Shown one piece after another: positions 10,985-21,691 of a DNA stretch of 64,000 nucleotides. This DNA is from Diphasiastrum complanatum (Eukaryota; Streptophyta; Lycopodiopsida; Lycopodiales; Lycopodiaceae). How positions within the stretch are numbered: the first letter of the stretch is position 1; each line of letters starts with the position of its first letter. A program made the translations under genes and the position numbers. Below the pieces are notes generated by a model. The model ran no database searches and was not told the origin of the DNA. It worked only from the letters and a program-made list of their open reading frames with translations. Where the stretch lies: positions 16,398,222 to 16,462,221 of the forward strand of contig CM055108.1 of the NCBI GenBank assembly GCA_029204225.1, in the 5' to 3' direction.

Positions 10985-12390
10985 ATCTGTCAAGCCTTGG
11001 CAAGTGCGTTGTGTCTCGGCAGAGCAACCATCTAAAACTGTTTTTGGGTTGATAAGTGTTAATAGAATGTTGCAAGCTGATTGACTCATTCAAATCTCTG
11101 CGCATTGGTCCCATTCTCTTTGAGTTTATGCTTGCAACTCAAGATGTGAGAGAAGGTCCCAAGTTCCAATAGCCAATTTCACTTGCTTGACACCTCGTGT
11201 GCCACATGGTGGCAACTTAAAATAAGTATGAAAATAAAGGATACCCTTTTTTTTTCCCAATGCACTGATGAGATGACTACAGTTCATATAAGGGACTTGT
11301 TGGGTAGTCAAGTCCAAAACTACCCTTAGGGGCCATTGCATCGCATAGCATGGCCAAACATGACCACATGAGTTGTGGCATTATCTCTTACCAATCGGCA
11401 TGTCAACATTAGTTTTTCAATTTACCTTTCCACCCTCATGGGAAAAAAAGTAATCTCTCACACACGACTCATGTACAAACTAGTAGATGAAATAGCGGAT
11501 GTGGGAGCAAGATAGGGCATGTTGATCAAAAGAGTGGTGCCAATGCTAGGTTCATCAATTTTGCTTTTCAAGTAGTCACGTAAAGAAAAAAGCACCTTTC
11601 CACACGAGTGCAAGTTTTTTTCCCATGCACATGCACATGCACATGCACATGCATACATGCATTGTGTCTCACCTTGTTTTTTTACCTCCCATTCTTCAAG
11701 CCTTGGCAAGTGAGATGTAGAGCAACCATCTAAAACCTTTTTTTTAGGTTGATAGGTGTTAATGGAATGTTGCAAACTAATTGACTCATTTAAATCTCTA
11801 TCTTGCATTGGTCCATTTTCTTTGAATTGATGCTTGCAACTCAACATGTCAAACAAAGTCCCAAGTTCCAATAACCAATTTCACTACCCTTATGGGGCCT
11901 TGCCACCTCTTGTGCCACATGGTGACAACTTAAAATAATTATGAAAAAGAAGGAGACCCTTTTTTTTTTCCAATAGACCAATGAGATGACTACATTTCAT
12001 ATAAGGGACTTATTGGGCAGTGAAGTCCAAAACTACCCTTAGGGAACATTGCATCTCATAGCATGGCCAATCACGAGCACATGAGTTGTGGCATTATCTC
12101 TTACCAATCGACATGTCAACACTAGTTTTTCATTGTACCTTTCTCTCATGGAAAACAAGCAGTCTTCTCACACACCACTTATGCTAGTTTTTTTACATGT
12201 ACAAACTAGCAGATGGAATAGTGGATGTGGGAGCAAGATAAGGCATGTTGATCAAAAGTGTGGCGCCATTGGTAGGCTCATCAATTTTGCTTTTCAAGTA
12301 GTCACATAACCAAAAAACACCTTCCCACACACCACTTACGAGTTTTTTTTTCCCATGCACATGCACATGTCGAGAGGCAAGGCAACCAAC
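10985..12390. repeat. Tandem duplication, two diverged copies of about 0.7 kb
   Basis: Unit A (about 10985-11690) and unit B (about 11690-12390) share, in order: CAAGCCTTGGCAAGTG, GTTGATARGTGTTAAT, ATGCTTGCAACTCAA, CACATGGTG, TTCATATAAGGGACTT and TTTTGCTTTTCAAGTAGTCAC, then a CATGCA-rich end. No protein similarity is evident. Confidence 0.8.
11630..11662. repeat. Short CACATG/CATACATG microsatellite
   Basis: CACATG repeats end the first unit of the tandem duplication. The second unit has only two copies at about 12356-12369. Confidence 0.8.
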
Positions 12391-12618
12391 ACAAGGGGTA
12401 AGACAAGGTAGGCTCATCAAAGGCCTAGTCGTAGACAAATGTCACCCAAAATTTGCCACCAAGATTTAGGCAATATTGTAATTATGTGGCCAAGTCTTTA
12501 ATGTGCCTTGACTATTTGTTCGGCCTCCCGATTGGCAACTTTTTAAGAGGCAAAATGATTCTTAACGATCTTGTTATAAATGCTACTCCTTTTCCAGCAA
12601 ACAGTGCCATAGCAATGC

Positions 12619-13395
12619 TCATCGTAGGGAAAAAGGTCTCTCCTCCTCAATCCTTGGCACACTTGAACCTTGAGAAGAAATCTCCTCCTCAATCCTTGGC
12701 ACACTTGAACCTTGAGATGACTCTTTAAGATCCTCTTCATGGTGCTCCTTCTTGATGGAAATCCGAGACCTCCATGTCTCATAATAATCATAACAACCAT
12801 GACCATACAATCTGCACTTCCTATGATTATCAAGATTACTTATGCTAGAAACATAAGTCCAAAAATCACCACAACTTGGCATGATTTTTCTAATATTGAA
12901 ATCAAAAGGTATTTTCATCTCAATAAGGCTAACTACTTGCTTATGGATATAAGTGTCCACTTTGGATGCTTCACTTATTCTCATAAGAAGTTTACAACTT
13001 GCCTTTAAGATTGAAAACTTACAATTTTCATCTTTATGAATGAACACATCATTCATGATCTTATTGAAATCAAAAGATCCTACATTATGAAGACATTTCC
13101 ATTTCCTTGACTTCATAACTAATGTAAGCTTACAAGGAAAACATACTTTGCTATCTTTTAAGGCATCACGCTTAACTCGTATTGCCTTAATCCACCTTTG
13201 AGATACAAAAATCTCTTCAAAGCAAAATGGTTCTTCATAAGTTGACATGAGAGCATAAATGAAACTATTTTCATTTTGTGATTGCTCCTTATTCTTGATT
13301 GATTTATCTTGGATAATAACAATAAGTTTGAACTTATCCAAAGTTCCAAGCAAACTACTCTCCAAGGACATGAAATAAATCCAAGTTACTTTCAT
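12619..13395 (-). CDS. Unrecognised 258-codon ORF, copy 1 of a repeated family
   Basis: The open frame includes FEEIFVSQRWIKAI, CKLLMRISEASKVDTYIHKQ and ISIKKEHHEEDLK, and ends with a 14-residue unit repeated twice (SSQGSSVPRIEEE), a 42-bp tandem duplication at 12639-12722. A colinear but diverged copy lies at 32.85-33.58 kb in the opposite orientation. The stretch F-EI--S--W-KAI could derive from the N-terminal edge of copia reverse transcriptase, but the rest fits no domain I know. It is probably part of a retroelement rather than a host gene. I assign no function. Confidence 0.5.
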   Translation of the reverse strand: MKVTWIYFMSLESSLLGTLDKFKLIVIIQDKSIKNKEQSQNENSFIYALMSTYEEPFCFEEIFVSQRWIKAIRVKRDALKDSKVCFPCKLTLVMKSRKWKCLHNVGSFDFNKIMNDVFIHKDENCKFSILKASCKLLMRISEASKVDTYIHKQVVSLIEMKIPFDFNIRKIMPSCGDFWTYVSSISNLDNHRKCRLYGHGCYDYYETWRSRISIKKEHHEEDLKESSQGSSVPRIEEEISSQGSSVPRIEEERPFSLR

Positions 13396-13435
13396 GAAAG
13401 TGACATCTACCTAGTTAGAATTAAAGTAGAATCAT

Positions 13436-13686
13436 TGTGCTACTGTACTGTGGGTCCTATCAGTTGATAAGGATCAGTTTGCCTCGCCACGAGGCAAGTC
13501 GACGGGACACGCGTCCCGCCAACGACAATATGGGTCATGCATGGATTGCCTGAGTGAACAACTATATGTACAGTGTAATTTCATTTTGAGAAATACAGTT
13601 GCTATGTGAGCTTGCTGTGGAGAGTGTTTTTTGTTTGTGTTACTATGTAGCATGATTTGTGTTCATGTTCGAAGCAAATTCTAAGC
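13436..13686 (+). mobile_element. 5' LTR of truncated copia element 1 (ends approximate)
   Basis: The LTR is placed because a primer-binding site, TGGTATCAGAGTC, starts at 13687. The 5' end is tentatively set at TGTGCTACTG. The partner LTR is absent, so the boundaries are unproven. Confidence 0.5.
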
Positions 13687-13699
13687 TGGTATCAGAGTC
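13687..13699 (+). promoter_or_regulatory. Primer-binding site of copia element 1
   Basis: TGGTATCAGAGTC matches the canonical copia PBS complementary to initiator-Met tRNA. The following 1.25 kb (13700-14952) is an untranslated leader without a long open frame. Confidence 0.8.
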
Positions 13700-14952
13700 G
13701 TACAGGGAGTGTACACAGTACAGCATCGCCGTTGAAGAGAGCTTCGGGAGAACTGTCTTCTAAGAGTTCGGGGTTTACGGCGGGTTGAAGACGGAAAGAG
13801 AAGTACTGGTGCAGAGAGTTTAGCACACAGAAGCTTGGTGAGCTTGAGACTGTGTGGGGATTCAGAGACAAGAGTTGTCGGCTGAATCAGAACCTCAACA
13901 AACGGAATTTTGAAATTCCGAAGCAGGCTATTTGGTGTTTGCAGTCAATGTGCATTCAATCAGACACCGTTTGACAAACGGATTGAAGCATCAGATTTCT
14001 AGCAGTAGGCCGACCTCTAAGCAAGAGGATAGGCCTGTCAGAACAATGTGAACAGAAAGCCAAGAACAGATTTGTGTGAAAAACCCGGGTCTGGGGTTTG
14101 GGAGCACAAAATCAGAGATTTCTCTCCATTCAGAACCTCTTTTAAAGCTGTGAAAATCCAAGGGAGGGCGTCCTGATCAGTAGTAAAAGATCTGAGAAGG
14201 CCGTGGACAGCCGCGCTTCATCTGTGGAGCAATAAGCACTTTTGGTGACAGCCATAGCTACAATTCGTGCAAGAGAGAGAGTCGGAGGAGGTCGCAGGCC
14301 TGCTCACGCGAGGAACCACAAATAGCGTGTAGCGTTTGCAAGAGGATAGCGGCTTCAGGAGTGTAGTTCAACGCGCCGATGCGACGGAGTCCACAAGATC
14401 AATCTTCACAACGATCGACGAATAGGATTAATTGCATCTGGACCACGGGATTGAAACCTATCGTTGGATTTAAGTGAAGTGGGCCCGAAGGGCAGAGAAG
14501 TGCAAAGGGCACTTCATTTTCTTTAAAAATTTTCATACTGAAATTGGAGTTGGGTCCCTTCACAAGTGAAGTGTGAAGTTTCTTCAAGGTGAAGAAACAG
14601 TTCAAAAACAAGAAAAATCCCTATTTTTGGGTCCTTTGTCCGTTTTGACCCAAACGAAAGGCTATAACCTCCAAACGAAGGGCACCCAGACTGTACCTAC
14701 AAGTACGGTACAGCAAAACAGAGTGATTGTAGTGGAGAAAGTGTTTGGAGTGCGGCAAAAGTGATTTCACCATTCCACTGGGCACGTAGTTGGGAGTTGA
14801 CGACTGAGTGTATTTCGGAAGGCGACGCCGATTTGGCTTACAAATTGGTGGAAAAGCGGTGAGTGGCCTGGTAAGGGAAAAAGTGCAGGACATTATAGTT
14901 GGCCTCGACATATTGTTTTTAGCCTACGGCAGAAGTTTCAAGCAGTTTTGCG

Positions 14953-16495
14953 ATGGCAAACATGGGAGAGTCCATTTTGAGTGAAAGTAGCAAATTGGAC
15001 GAGATTTCCAACTATGCAGTGTGGAAATTCAAAATGAAAAACATACTGATGGAGAAAGATGTGTGGGAAGTCGTCACAGGTGATGAGAGAAGGCCGCCAA
15101 ATGAAGCGGATATTATAGTGTTCGACAAAAAGATGAGGAAAGCTTTGACCTTCATTAACTTGTCAGTGAAGGATCACATCATTACCCACATTTGTGATGT
15201 TGTTACATCCAGACAGGCATGATATGTGCTAAAGGAGCAGTTCGAGACGTCAAATCCATCTAGAATCATGTTTCTGAAGTCAAAGCTGAATAGTGCCCAA
15301 ATGGAGCAAGGAGAGCACATTCAAACGTACATGACCAGAATCAAGACAATGAGGGATGAACTGCATTCTATTGGTGAGCTCATACGTGATGTGGAGCTGG
15401 TGCACAGTGCATTGTGCGGCATTGCAGAACACTATCAGATGTTTGTGAGCGGAATAGCATCAAGAGAAAGATTGCCAACCTTTGACGAGCTCACAGGAAT
15501 CCTGATGCAGGAAGAGCAACGGCGAGAAATGGTGAAAGCTAGACGTCAAAATACTGACGATCAAGCACTTGCGACATGCCAAAAACAAGGCAAGGGCAAG
15601 GGCAAGAAGAAGTCTAAACAGCAATTTGCCAAGACTCAGGAGGATGAGGGATCTTTCAGTAAGACCAAGAAGAAAGACAAGTGCTTCCATTGTGGTAAAA
15701 AGGGCCATTGGAAGAGTGAATGTCGCAAATTCCTGGTGGAACAAGGCAAGGGAAAACCAAAGCAAGCAGGTAACCTTGTCGATGAGGGTGAGATTGAAGA
15801 CTCTAGCATCTTCATATCTGCATTGTCATCTAATCAAGATGATCAAGTGTGGTATATTGACTCGGGAGCCACAAGACACATGACAGGTAACAAGAATTGG
15901 TTCAATAGCTTGAAAGTGTTGGATAATGGAACGTTCGTTTCACAAGCAAATGGCGATGTGTGCAAGATCAAGGGGATAGGCACCGTTTCAATCCAACTAC
16001 CTGATGGCAAAACTAGGATGATCAGGGAGGTACTTTACGTACCAGTTTTGAAGAAAAATCTACTTTTTGTTGGAGTCATTACTGATCAAAAGTTGAAAGT
16101 AGAATTCGCCCGTGATTGTTGCTTTGTGAAGGATGTGAGCCAAAAGTTCAAAGTTATTGCGGATGGAGTAAGGGAGCCCAATACAAAATTGTATAGATGG
16201 AATGCTACAATCGAGGGGCAATATGGACTCGTATCGTCCATTCCTTCGCAAACTGAGTTGCGGCATAAGAGACTTGGTCACTTGAACTTAGGAAGCCTCA
16301 GTTTGATGAGAAAATTGGAGATGGTAACAGGATTGCCTACTATAGAAGACCACTTGAAATTGATGTGCAAGTCATGTGTATATGGGAAGCAGCATCAAGA
16401 GAAGTTCAATAAAGGGAGTGTTGCAAGGGCAAAGAACATCTTGGATTTGATCTACACATATTTATGCGGGCCTATGAGGACCATGTCCTTAGAAT
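14953..16495 (+). pseudogene. Copia element 1 gag-pol fragment: gag, zinc knuckle, protease, pre-integrase
   Basis: One reading frame runs throughout, broken by a single TGA at 15220-15222 where the family has Trp (QAWxVLKEQF), so TGG became TGA. Domains in order are copia gag (UBN2-type), CFHCGKKGHWKSEC zinc knuckle, protease with WYIDSGATRHMTG, and the pre-integrase HKRLGHLN...CKSCVYGK motif. Similarity stops just after the start of the integrase (GPMRTMSLESS). Integrase core, reverse transcriptase, RNase H and 3' LTR are gone. The capsid gene would act in particle assembly, but this copy cannot move by itself. Confidence 0.9.
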
Positions 16496-16580
16496 CTAGC
16501 TATCAATTCAAACTCTCTACCTCAAATTTAGCTAGTTTTCTCACATACTTGCTAATTTGGGAGATTTAGCATCAAACTGA
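16496..16580 (-). mobile_element. Left-hand remnant of the minus-strand LTR element split by copia element 2
   Basis: The piece TTAGCTAGTTTTC...ACTTGCTAATTTGGG closely resembles 21824-21856 on the other side of the insertion, and it ends in ACTGA, the target duplication. It is thus leader sequence of the element whose 5' LTR lies at 21916-22565. Confidence 0.6.
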
Positions 16581-17382
16581 TGTCAGAAATGGTGAACTCT
16601 TGCAACTTTGTCGTGGCACAAACAAGACACGAAGGTCGAACGAGAACGATTCGCGACAGTCAACATGTCTTTGACTCGAAGCATGAACAATTTGCGAATC
16701 ATTTGCGAATCGTAAACACACCTCCAGGACCGCAAACCGCAAGGGGACGCAAAACAAAAACTTTGAAAAGAAACGAAAAGAATGAGAGCAAACGGGAGAT
16801 TACGAAACAAACGAAGAGAAATCTTTCGCGCTGCCAGCTGGCAGCTCAACGGGCTTCTTGCCCAACTGAAACGAATAGCAACGACGGAGACTAACTAAAT
16901 AGTTGATTAGCGTTAACTAGTTTTGTGATTCTACGTTTAGCTATCTTGTAAACTCCACACAGTGGAGGTATAAACGATCCTCTTTGGATCATAACAAAAA
17001 GAGAGTGAATACGGAGATCTGTAAGAGACAGAGAGAGACGTAGCGAATAGAGTAAGAAAGCAAAAATATCATAGTTGTGCATGAAAGTCTGCCAATGAGC
17101 AGAACACAGCGTAAGAGCAGAGTGTCAATCCGCCAACGAACGAGACACTGACGATCTCACTCCAAAACCAAACTGATAATATAGTCACTCTATTTTCATG
17201 TATCTCTTTGTCTTGTGTTGTGTGTCTTGATTGCTAGAATAGAATGTGTTCTGTGATGTGTAGTCGCACGTCTGGGATCCCGTAAGAGCTTCCACACAAA
17301 AAGAAAATTCAAAGACAGAAAATTGTTCATGAATTAGAAGAGAGAAAAGACGAACACGAAACAGTCTCTTGCTTCCACGACA
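16581..17382 (+). repeat. 5' LTR of copia element 2 (802 bp)
   Basis: It begins TGTCAGAAATGGTGAACTC and ends CCACGACA directly before the PBS. A TATA-like GGTATAAACG lies at about 16968-16977, preceded by GTAAACTCCACACAG. This block is missing from the 3' LTR. Confidence 0.93.
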
Positions 17383-17396
17383 TGGTATTAGAGCTA
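17383..17396 (+). promoter_or_regulatory. Primer-binding site of copia element 2
   Basis: TGGTATTAGAGCTA follows the LTR end without a spacer. It differs by one base (A to T) from the canonical TGGTATCAGAGC core. Confidence 0.85.
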
Positions 17397-17448
17397 GGTT
17401 TGTTATCACTACTGATATCCCAGCAGTGATTCTTTCAGACAACACAAT

Positions 17449-17913
17449 ATGGCTACGACAATCCAGACCAGAGTAGCAATCAGTCTTGATGGTGCAAATT
17501 ACAGAATATGGAAATTCAAAATCAAAACACTCCTGAAGGGCGAAGGCATCTGGTCAATGACCGAGCTCTCAGAGGGAGACCCGAGGAGAGCTGAATGGAT
17601 CAAAAAGGATGAGCGCGCAATGGCGATCATTGTTTTGTCCATAAATGAAGATCTACTCATGCAGATTGAAGACTGCGAAAGCAGCCATGCAACATGGGAA
17701 AGATTGAAGCAGAAGTATGAAGTGAGGACTGCAGCTTCAGTCATGCACCTTCACAATCAGCTGCAATCAATATGGTGGGATGGCAACCAATTGGATCAGC
17801 ACGTTGAGAAGATCAGAATGATCTTCACTCAACTCGCTGCATCAGGACAGGAGCACCAAGTCCCAGCACCACAACAGCTGATGTACTTCATGAAATTTCT
17901 ACCGACGTCCTGA
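17449..17913 (+). pseudogene. Copia element 2 gag, N-terminal part
   Basis: The 154-codon frame begins MATTIQTRVAISLDGANYR and has the copia gag motifs YRIWKFKIKTLL and ATWERLKQKYE. A frameshift near 17913 cuts it. Gag packages the element RNA into cytoplasmic virus-like particles. Confidence 0.85.
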
Positions 17914-17931
17914 GTCTACCAGATATGACAT

Positions 17932-18720
17932 TTGACAAAGCAGTCAGTCTTGTCGCTGATGAGAGACGAAGGAGAGGGAAGCAGTGATCAAGAGAAAGCT
18001 TTCTTCATGAAAGGAAAGAAGAAGAACGAAAACAAGCCAAGATTCGAGAAGACGAAGTCCTCGAATCAACAATCTTCTTCCTGCGATCACTGCCACAAAC
18101 CAGGCCATACAGCCAACAAATGCTGGTTCAATCCAGCAATACCTTGCATGCACTTCAAGAAGAAAGGGCATTCTGCATATGACTGCAGATTCAACCCAAA
18201 AAAAAAAAACAAAGCTAAAAAGGCAAACGTTGCAGAGTCATCAAAGGATGCTGAAAGAGGTGATGAAGCTTTCACGATACTCGACGAAGCTTCAACAAGC
18301 TACTCTGAACATGACTACGATGTAGTCATCGATTCAGGAGCAACATCTCACATAAACTACAACAAGAAGATCTTGATCAACTTTCACGAACTCAAAAATG
18401 ACAGGGCAGTGATTCTAGGCGATGGAAGTAGACCCAATGTCAAGGGCATCGGCTCTCTACAACTACGAACACTGTCAGGCCAAGCAGAGCTGCCAGGAGC
18501 ACTTTATGTGCCTTCACTCAGAAAAGATCTTCTATTTGTCTCCAAGATGGCAGATCTAGACATTCGAGTTATGTTCGACAGCAACACTTGCCGCAAGATC
18601 AAGAAGACGACAAACAAGTTGCTGACGGTCGGATGCATAGAAGGAAACCTCTACCAGGCCAAAATAATCAGCAACTCTGAAAGCATATTAAATGCTTCAA
18701 AAAATGAAGATCAGCTCTAG
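17932..18720 (+). pseudogene. Copia element 2 zinc knuckles and aspartic protease
   Basis: There are two zinc-knuckle-like motifs: CDHCHKPGHTANKC, and CMHFKKKGHSAYDC in which the second Cys is Phe. The protease active site is VVIDSGATSH, followed by LPGALYVPSLRKDLLFVSKM. The frame stops at 18720 just before the pre-integrase region. Confidence 0.88.
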
Positions 18721-18729
18721 CATAGGAGA

Positions 18730-19115
18730 ATGTATCATCTGAACATGCGGAGCCTGTATGACATGAGCAGAAAAGACATTGTCACAGGTCTTGAGATTTC
18801 AAGGCCCGAGGTTGAGTTCTGCGAGGCTTGTCAAAAAGGCAAGCAACATCGGAATCCATTCACACACGAGAGAAGAAGAGCCAAGGAAGCTCTTGAGCTT
18901 GTCCACTCTGATGTGTGTGGACTGATGAAACAAATTCGCTCTCAGGTTCGAGATATTTTCTAATGTTCATAGATAATTACAGTCGAATGACCACGATCTA
19001 CTACTTGAAGAAGAAATTCGAAGTGTTTGATTCTTTCAAGAAGTTTATGGCATTCGTAGAGCGACACACTTCAAAGATCCAACCACAAAGAAGGTTGTTT
19101 CGAACAAAGATGTGA
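18730..19115 (+). pseudogene. Copia element 2 pre-integrase and N-terminal integrase, core deleted
   Basis: The pre-integrase motif FCEACQKGKQHRNPF is followed by LVHSDVCGLM, which carries the first catalytic Asp, and by YFLMFIDNYSRMTTIYYLKK after a frameshift. At about 19075 the sequence jumps to the linker preceding reverse transcriptase. The second Asp and the Glu of the DDE site are lost, so the copy cannot integrate by its own enzyme. Confidence 0.85.
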
Positions 19116-19279
19116 AGTTGGACGAGTCCACATTCTCTAAAATGAAAGACGAAAAGAACAATGAGATATTCACACTATTGCCTATTCAAGAGGGAGATTG
19201 AGGACATACATCAAATCAGAATGCAGAGCCCCACACTCCTGAGCAGCAGGAAGTAGAGGATCGATCCCACGAACAAGAA

Positions 19280-20280
19280 ATGTTTGAGCAGCGACGAAAC
19301 GAACCTCGAAGATCAACGAGACAAAGAAGACCTCCAGACCGCTACTCAGACAATCTTCAATGGAGCAAAGACACACAATACGAATACTGCAGCTTCACTG
19401 AAGAGCCAACAACATACCAAGAAGCTATCCAGAGTCCAAAAGGAGAATTCTGGAAGCTGGCAATGTCAGAGGAAATCGAGTCGATGAGGCGAAATGAGGC
19501 ATGGACATTAGTGCCACTACCAGAAAACAGAAAAGTAGTGGACTACAAGTTGGTGGACAAGAAAAAGCTAAAATCAGATGGCACTATTGGCCGCTACAAG
19601 GCAAAGCTTGTTGCAAAGGGCTGCACGCAGAGATATGGTGTTGACTATTTCGACACGTATTCGCCCATTGTCAAGATGACAAGCATAAGGCTACTCCTTG
19701 CATACGCCACACAGTACAATCTGGAAATTCACTAGATTGATGTGAAAACAGCCTTTTTCCACGGAGATCTAGAGGAGAAAATCTTCATGAAGCAACCTGA
19801 AGGCTATGAAGACCCCGACAACAGACAATATGTCTGTCGATTGCAGAGATACATCTACTGTCTAAAACAAGCATCATGAGCCTGGTACAAAAAGCTTGAT
19901 GGCCTTCTGAAGTCTCTAGACTTTAATCCTTCTCAACCAGACTATAATGTCTACATCAAAAGAGTAGGAAAGGATTTTATGATACTGACCATTTTCATGG
20001 ATGATTCGATGATGGTAGGAAACTCCTTGATGCTGATCAAAGACACGAAGAGTCAGATTTCTGAAAGCTACGAAATCACAAATCTTGGAGAAGCAACAAA
20101 ATGCCTAGGGCTGGAGATCAGAAGAGATTGAACAAATGGTGAAATGCACTTGAGTTAGTCAGAATATGCCAGAAAAGTGCTGAAGCAGTACCACATGATG
20201 GACTGCAAAGAGAAAGCCACACCAATGATAGCTGGAGCCAAGCTCACGAAACATGATTGCCCAAAAATAGAAGAGGAAGA
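19280..20280 (+). pseudogene. Copia element 2 reverse transcriptase
   Basis: The frame starts in the integrase-RT linker ([13 protein letters not shown]) and has the RT landmarks [38 protein letters not shown] and the catalytic IFMDDSMMVG. Nonsense codons are at 19733 (TAG), 19877 (TGA), 20129 (TGA) and 20156 (TAG), each at a residue that is Gln or Arg in related elements. Confidence 0.88.
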
Positions 20281-20394
20281 ACAAAAGATGACCGGTATAC
20301 CCTACTAGAACTTAATCAGAAATTTGATATACTTGACAATTTGTACCAGACCGGATCTGGCCTTTTCTGTTTACGCATTGAGCCAATTCTGTTC

Positions 20395-20964
20395 CAATCC
20401 TGGTCTAGCACATTGGCAAATGCCAAACGAATCCTACAGTATCTGAAGGGTACCCTAAATATTAGATTAACCTACAGAGCTAGAAACGAAGAGAAAGGAT
20501 TTGAGCTGCATCACTACAGTGATGCGAGCTGGGCGAGCTGCAAAGATGACAGCAAGTCCATTACTGGAGGATGTACAATAGCGTGCGGAGCTGCAATCAG
20601 TTGGATATGCAAAAAGCAAACTTTGGTGGCTCAATCCTCTTGCGAAGCTGAGTATGTCGTAGCCTCAAAGGTGGCGAATGAGGTAGTGTGGCTACAAATG
20701 ATGTTGGAGGCAATCGGGATACCACAAGAGGGACCAAGCACGATGATGATGGACTCTAAGAGTGCCATCTATTTGTCCCAGGATCCTGTCTTCCATTCAA
20801 AGATGAAACACATTCCTCTGAAGTACCATCACATTCGAGATTTGACCTCAAAAGGAGAGCTCCAGGTCCAGTTCGTAAAATCAGAAAGTATGATTGCAGA
20901 TCTCCTCACGAAACCGCTCGAGAAGCCACTTTTTTTGCCAAGCAAAGAAAGACAATTGGATTAA
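20395..20964 (+). pseudogene. Copia element 2 RNase H
   Basis: The region has NAKRILQYLKGT, HHYSDASWASCKDDSKSITG, SSCEAEY, MDSKSAIYLSQDPVFHSKMK and IADLLTKPLEK. These are the copia RNase H signature residues (Asp in YSDA, Glu in CEAEY, Asp in MDSKSA). The domain is intact in this stretch, but the frame joins to RT only through a shift near 20300-20390. Confidence 0.88.
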
Positions 20965-20983
20965 ACACACAAAGCTGCAAGGT

Positions 20984-20994
20984 TCAAGAGGGAG
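20984..20994 (+). promoter_or_regulatory. Polypurine tract of copia element 2
   Basis: AAGAGGGAG lies immediately before the 3' LTR TGTCAA and primes plus-strand DNA synthesis in this element type. Confidence 0.85.
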
Positions 20995-21691
20995 TGTCAA
21001 AAATGGTGAACTCCTGCAACTTTGTCGCGGGACGAACAAGACACGAAGGTCGAACGAGAATGATTTGCGACAGTCAACGTGTCTTTGACTCGAAGCACGA
21101 ACGATTCGCGAATCGTAAACACACCTCCAGGATCGCAAACCGCAAGGGGACGCAAAATGAAAACTACAAAAAGAAATGAAAAGAACGAGAGAAAACGGGA
21201 GATTACGAAACAAACTAAGAGAAATCTTTCGCACTGCCAACTGGCAGCTCAACGGGCTTCTCGCCCAGTTGAAACGAATAGCAATGACGGAGACTAACTA
21301 ACTAGTTGATTAGCATGAATACAGAGATCTGTAAGAGACATAGAGAGACGTAGTGAATAGAGTAAGAAAGCAAAAATACCATAGCTGTGCATGAAAGTCT
21401 GCTAATGAGCAAAACACAGCGTAAGAGCAGAGTGTCAATCCGCCAACGAGCAAGACACTGACGATCTTGCTCCAAAACCAAACTGATAATATAGTTGCTC
21501 TATTTTCGTGTATCTCTTTGTCTTGTGTTGTGTGTCTTGATTGCTAGAATAGAATGTGTTCTGTGATGCGTAGTCGCGTGTCTGGGATCCTGTAAGAGCT
21601 TCCGCACGAAAAGAAAATTCAAAGACAGAAAATTGTTCGCGAATCAGAAGAGAGAGAAGACGAACACGAAACAGTCTCTCGCTCCGCGACA
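20995..21691 (+). repeat. 3' LTR of copia element 2 (697 bp, internally deleted)
   Basis: It is colinear with the 5' LTR from TGTCAAAAATGGTGAACTC to CGCGACA but lacks about 93 bp after GTTGATTAGC, which correspond to 16911-17003 of the 5' LTR and include the TATA-like box. Confidence 0.93.

Larger units (their letters stand above)
16581..21691 (+). mobile_element. Copia element 2: full-length but inactive LTR retrotransposon
   Basis: Two LTRs bracket PBS, gag, protease, partial integrase, reverse transcriptase, RNase H and a polypurine tract. The ends are TG...CA, and the 5-bp target duplication ACTGA lies at 16576-16580 and 21692-21696, showing a single intact insertion event into an older minus-strand LTR element. 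Frameshifts, four nonsense codons in pol and loss of the integrase core make it dead. Confidence 0.95.

Noticed and set aside
10139-11052. Plus-strand Ser/Pro-rich and Leu-rich open frames opposite exon 1
   Set aside because: They are antisense shadows of the Glu/Ala-rich exon 1 and of the CT-rich 5' flank.
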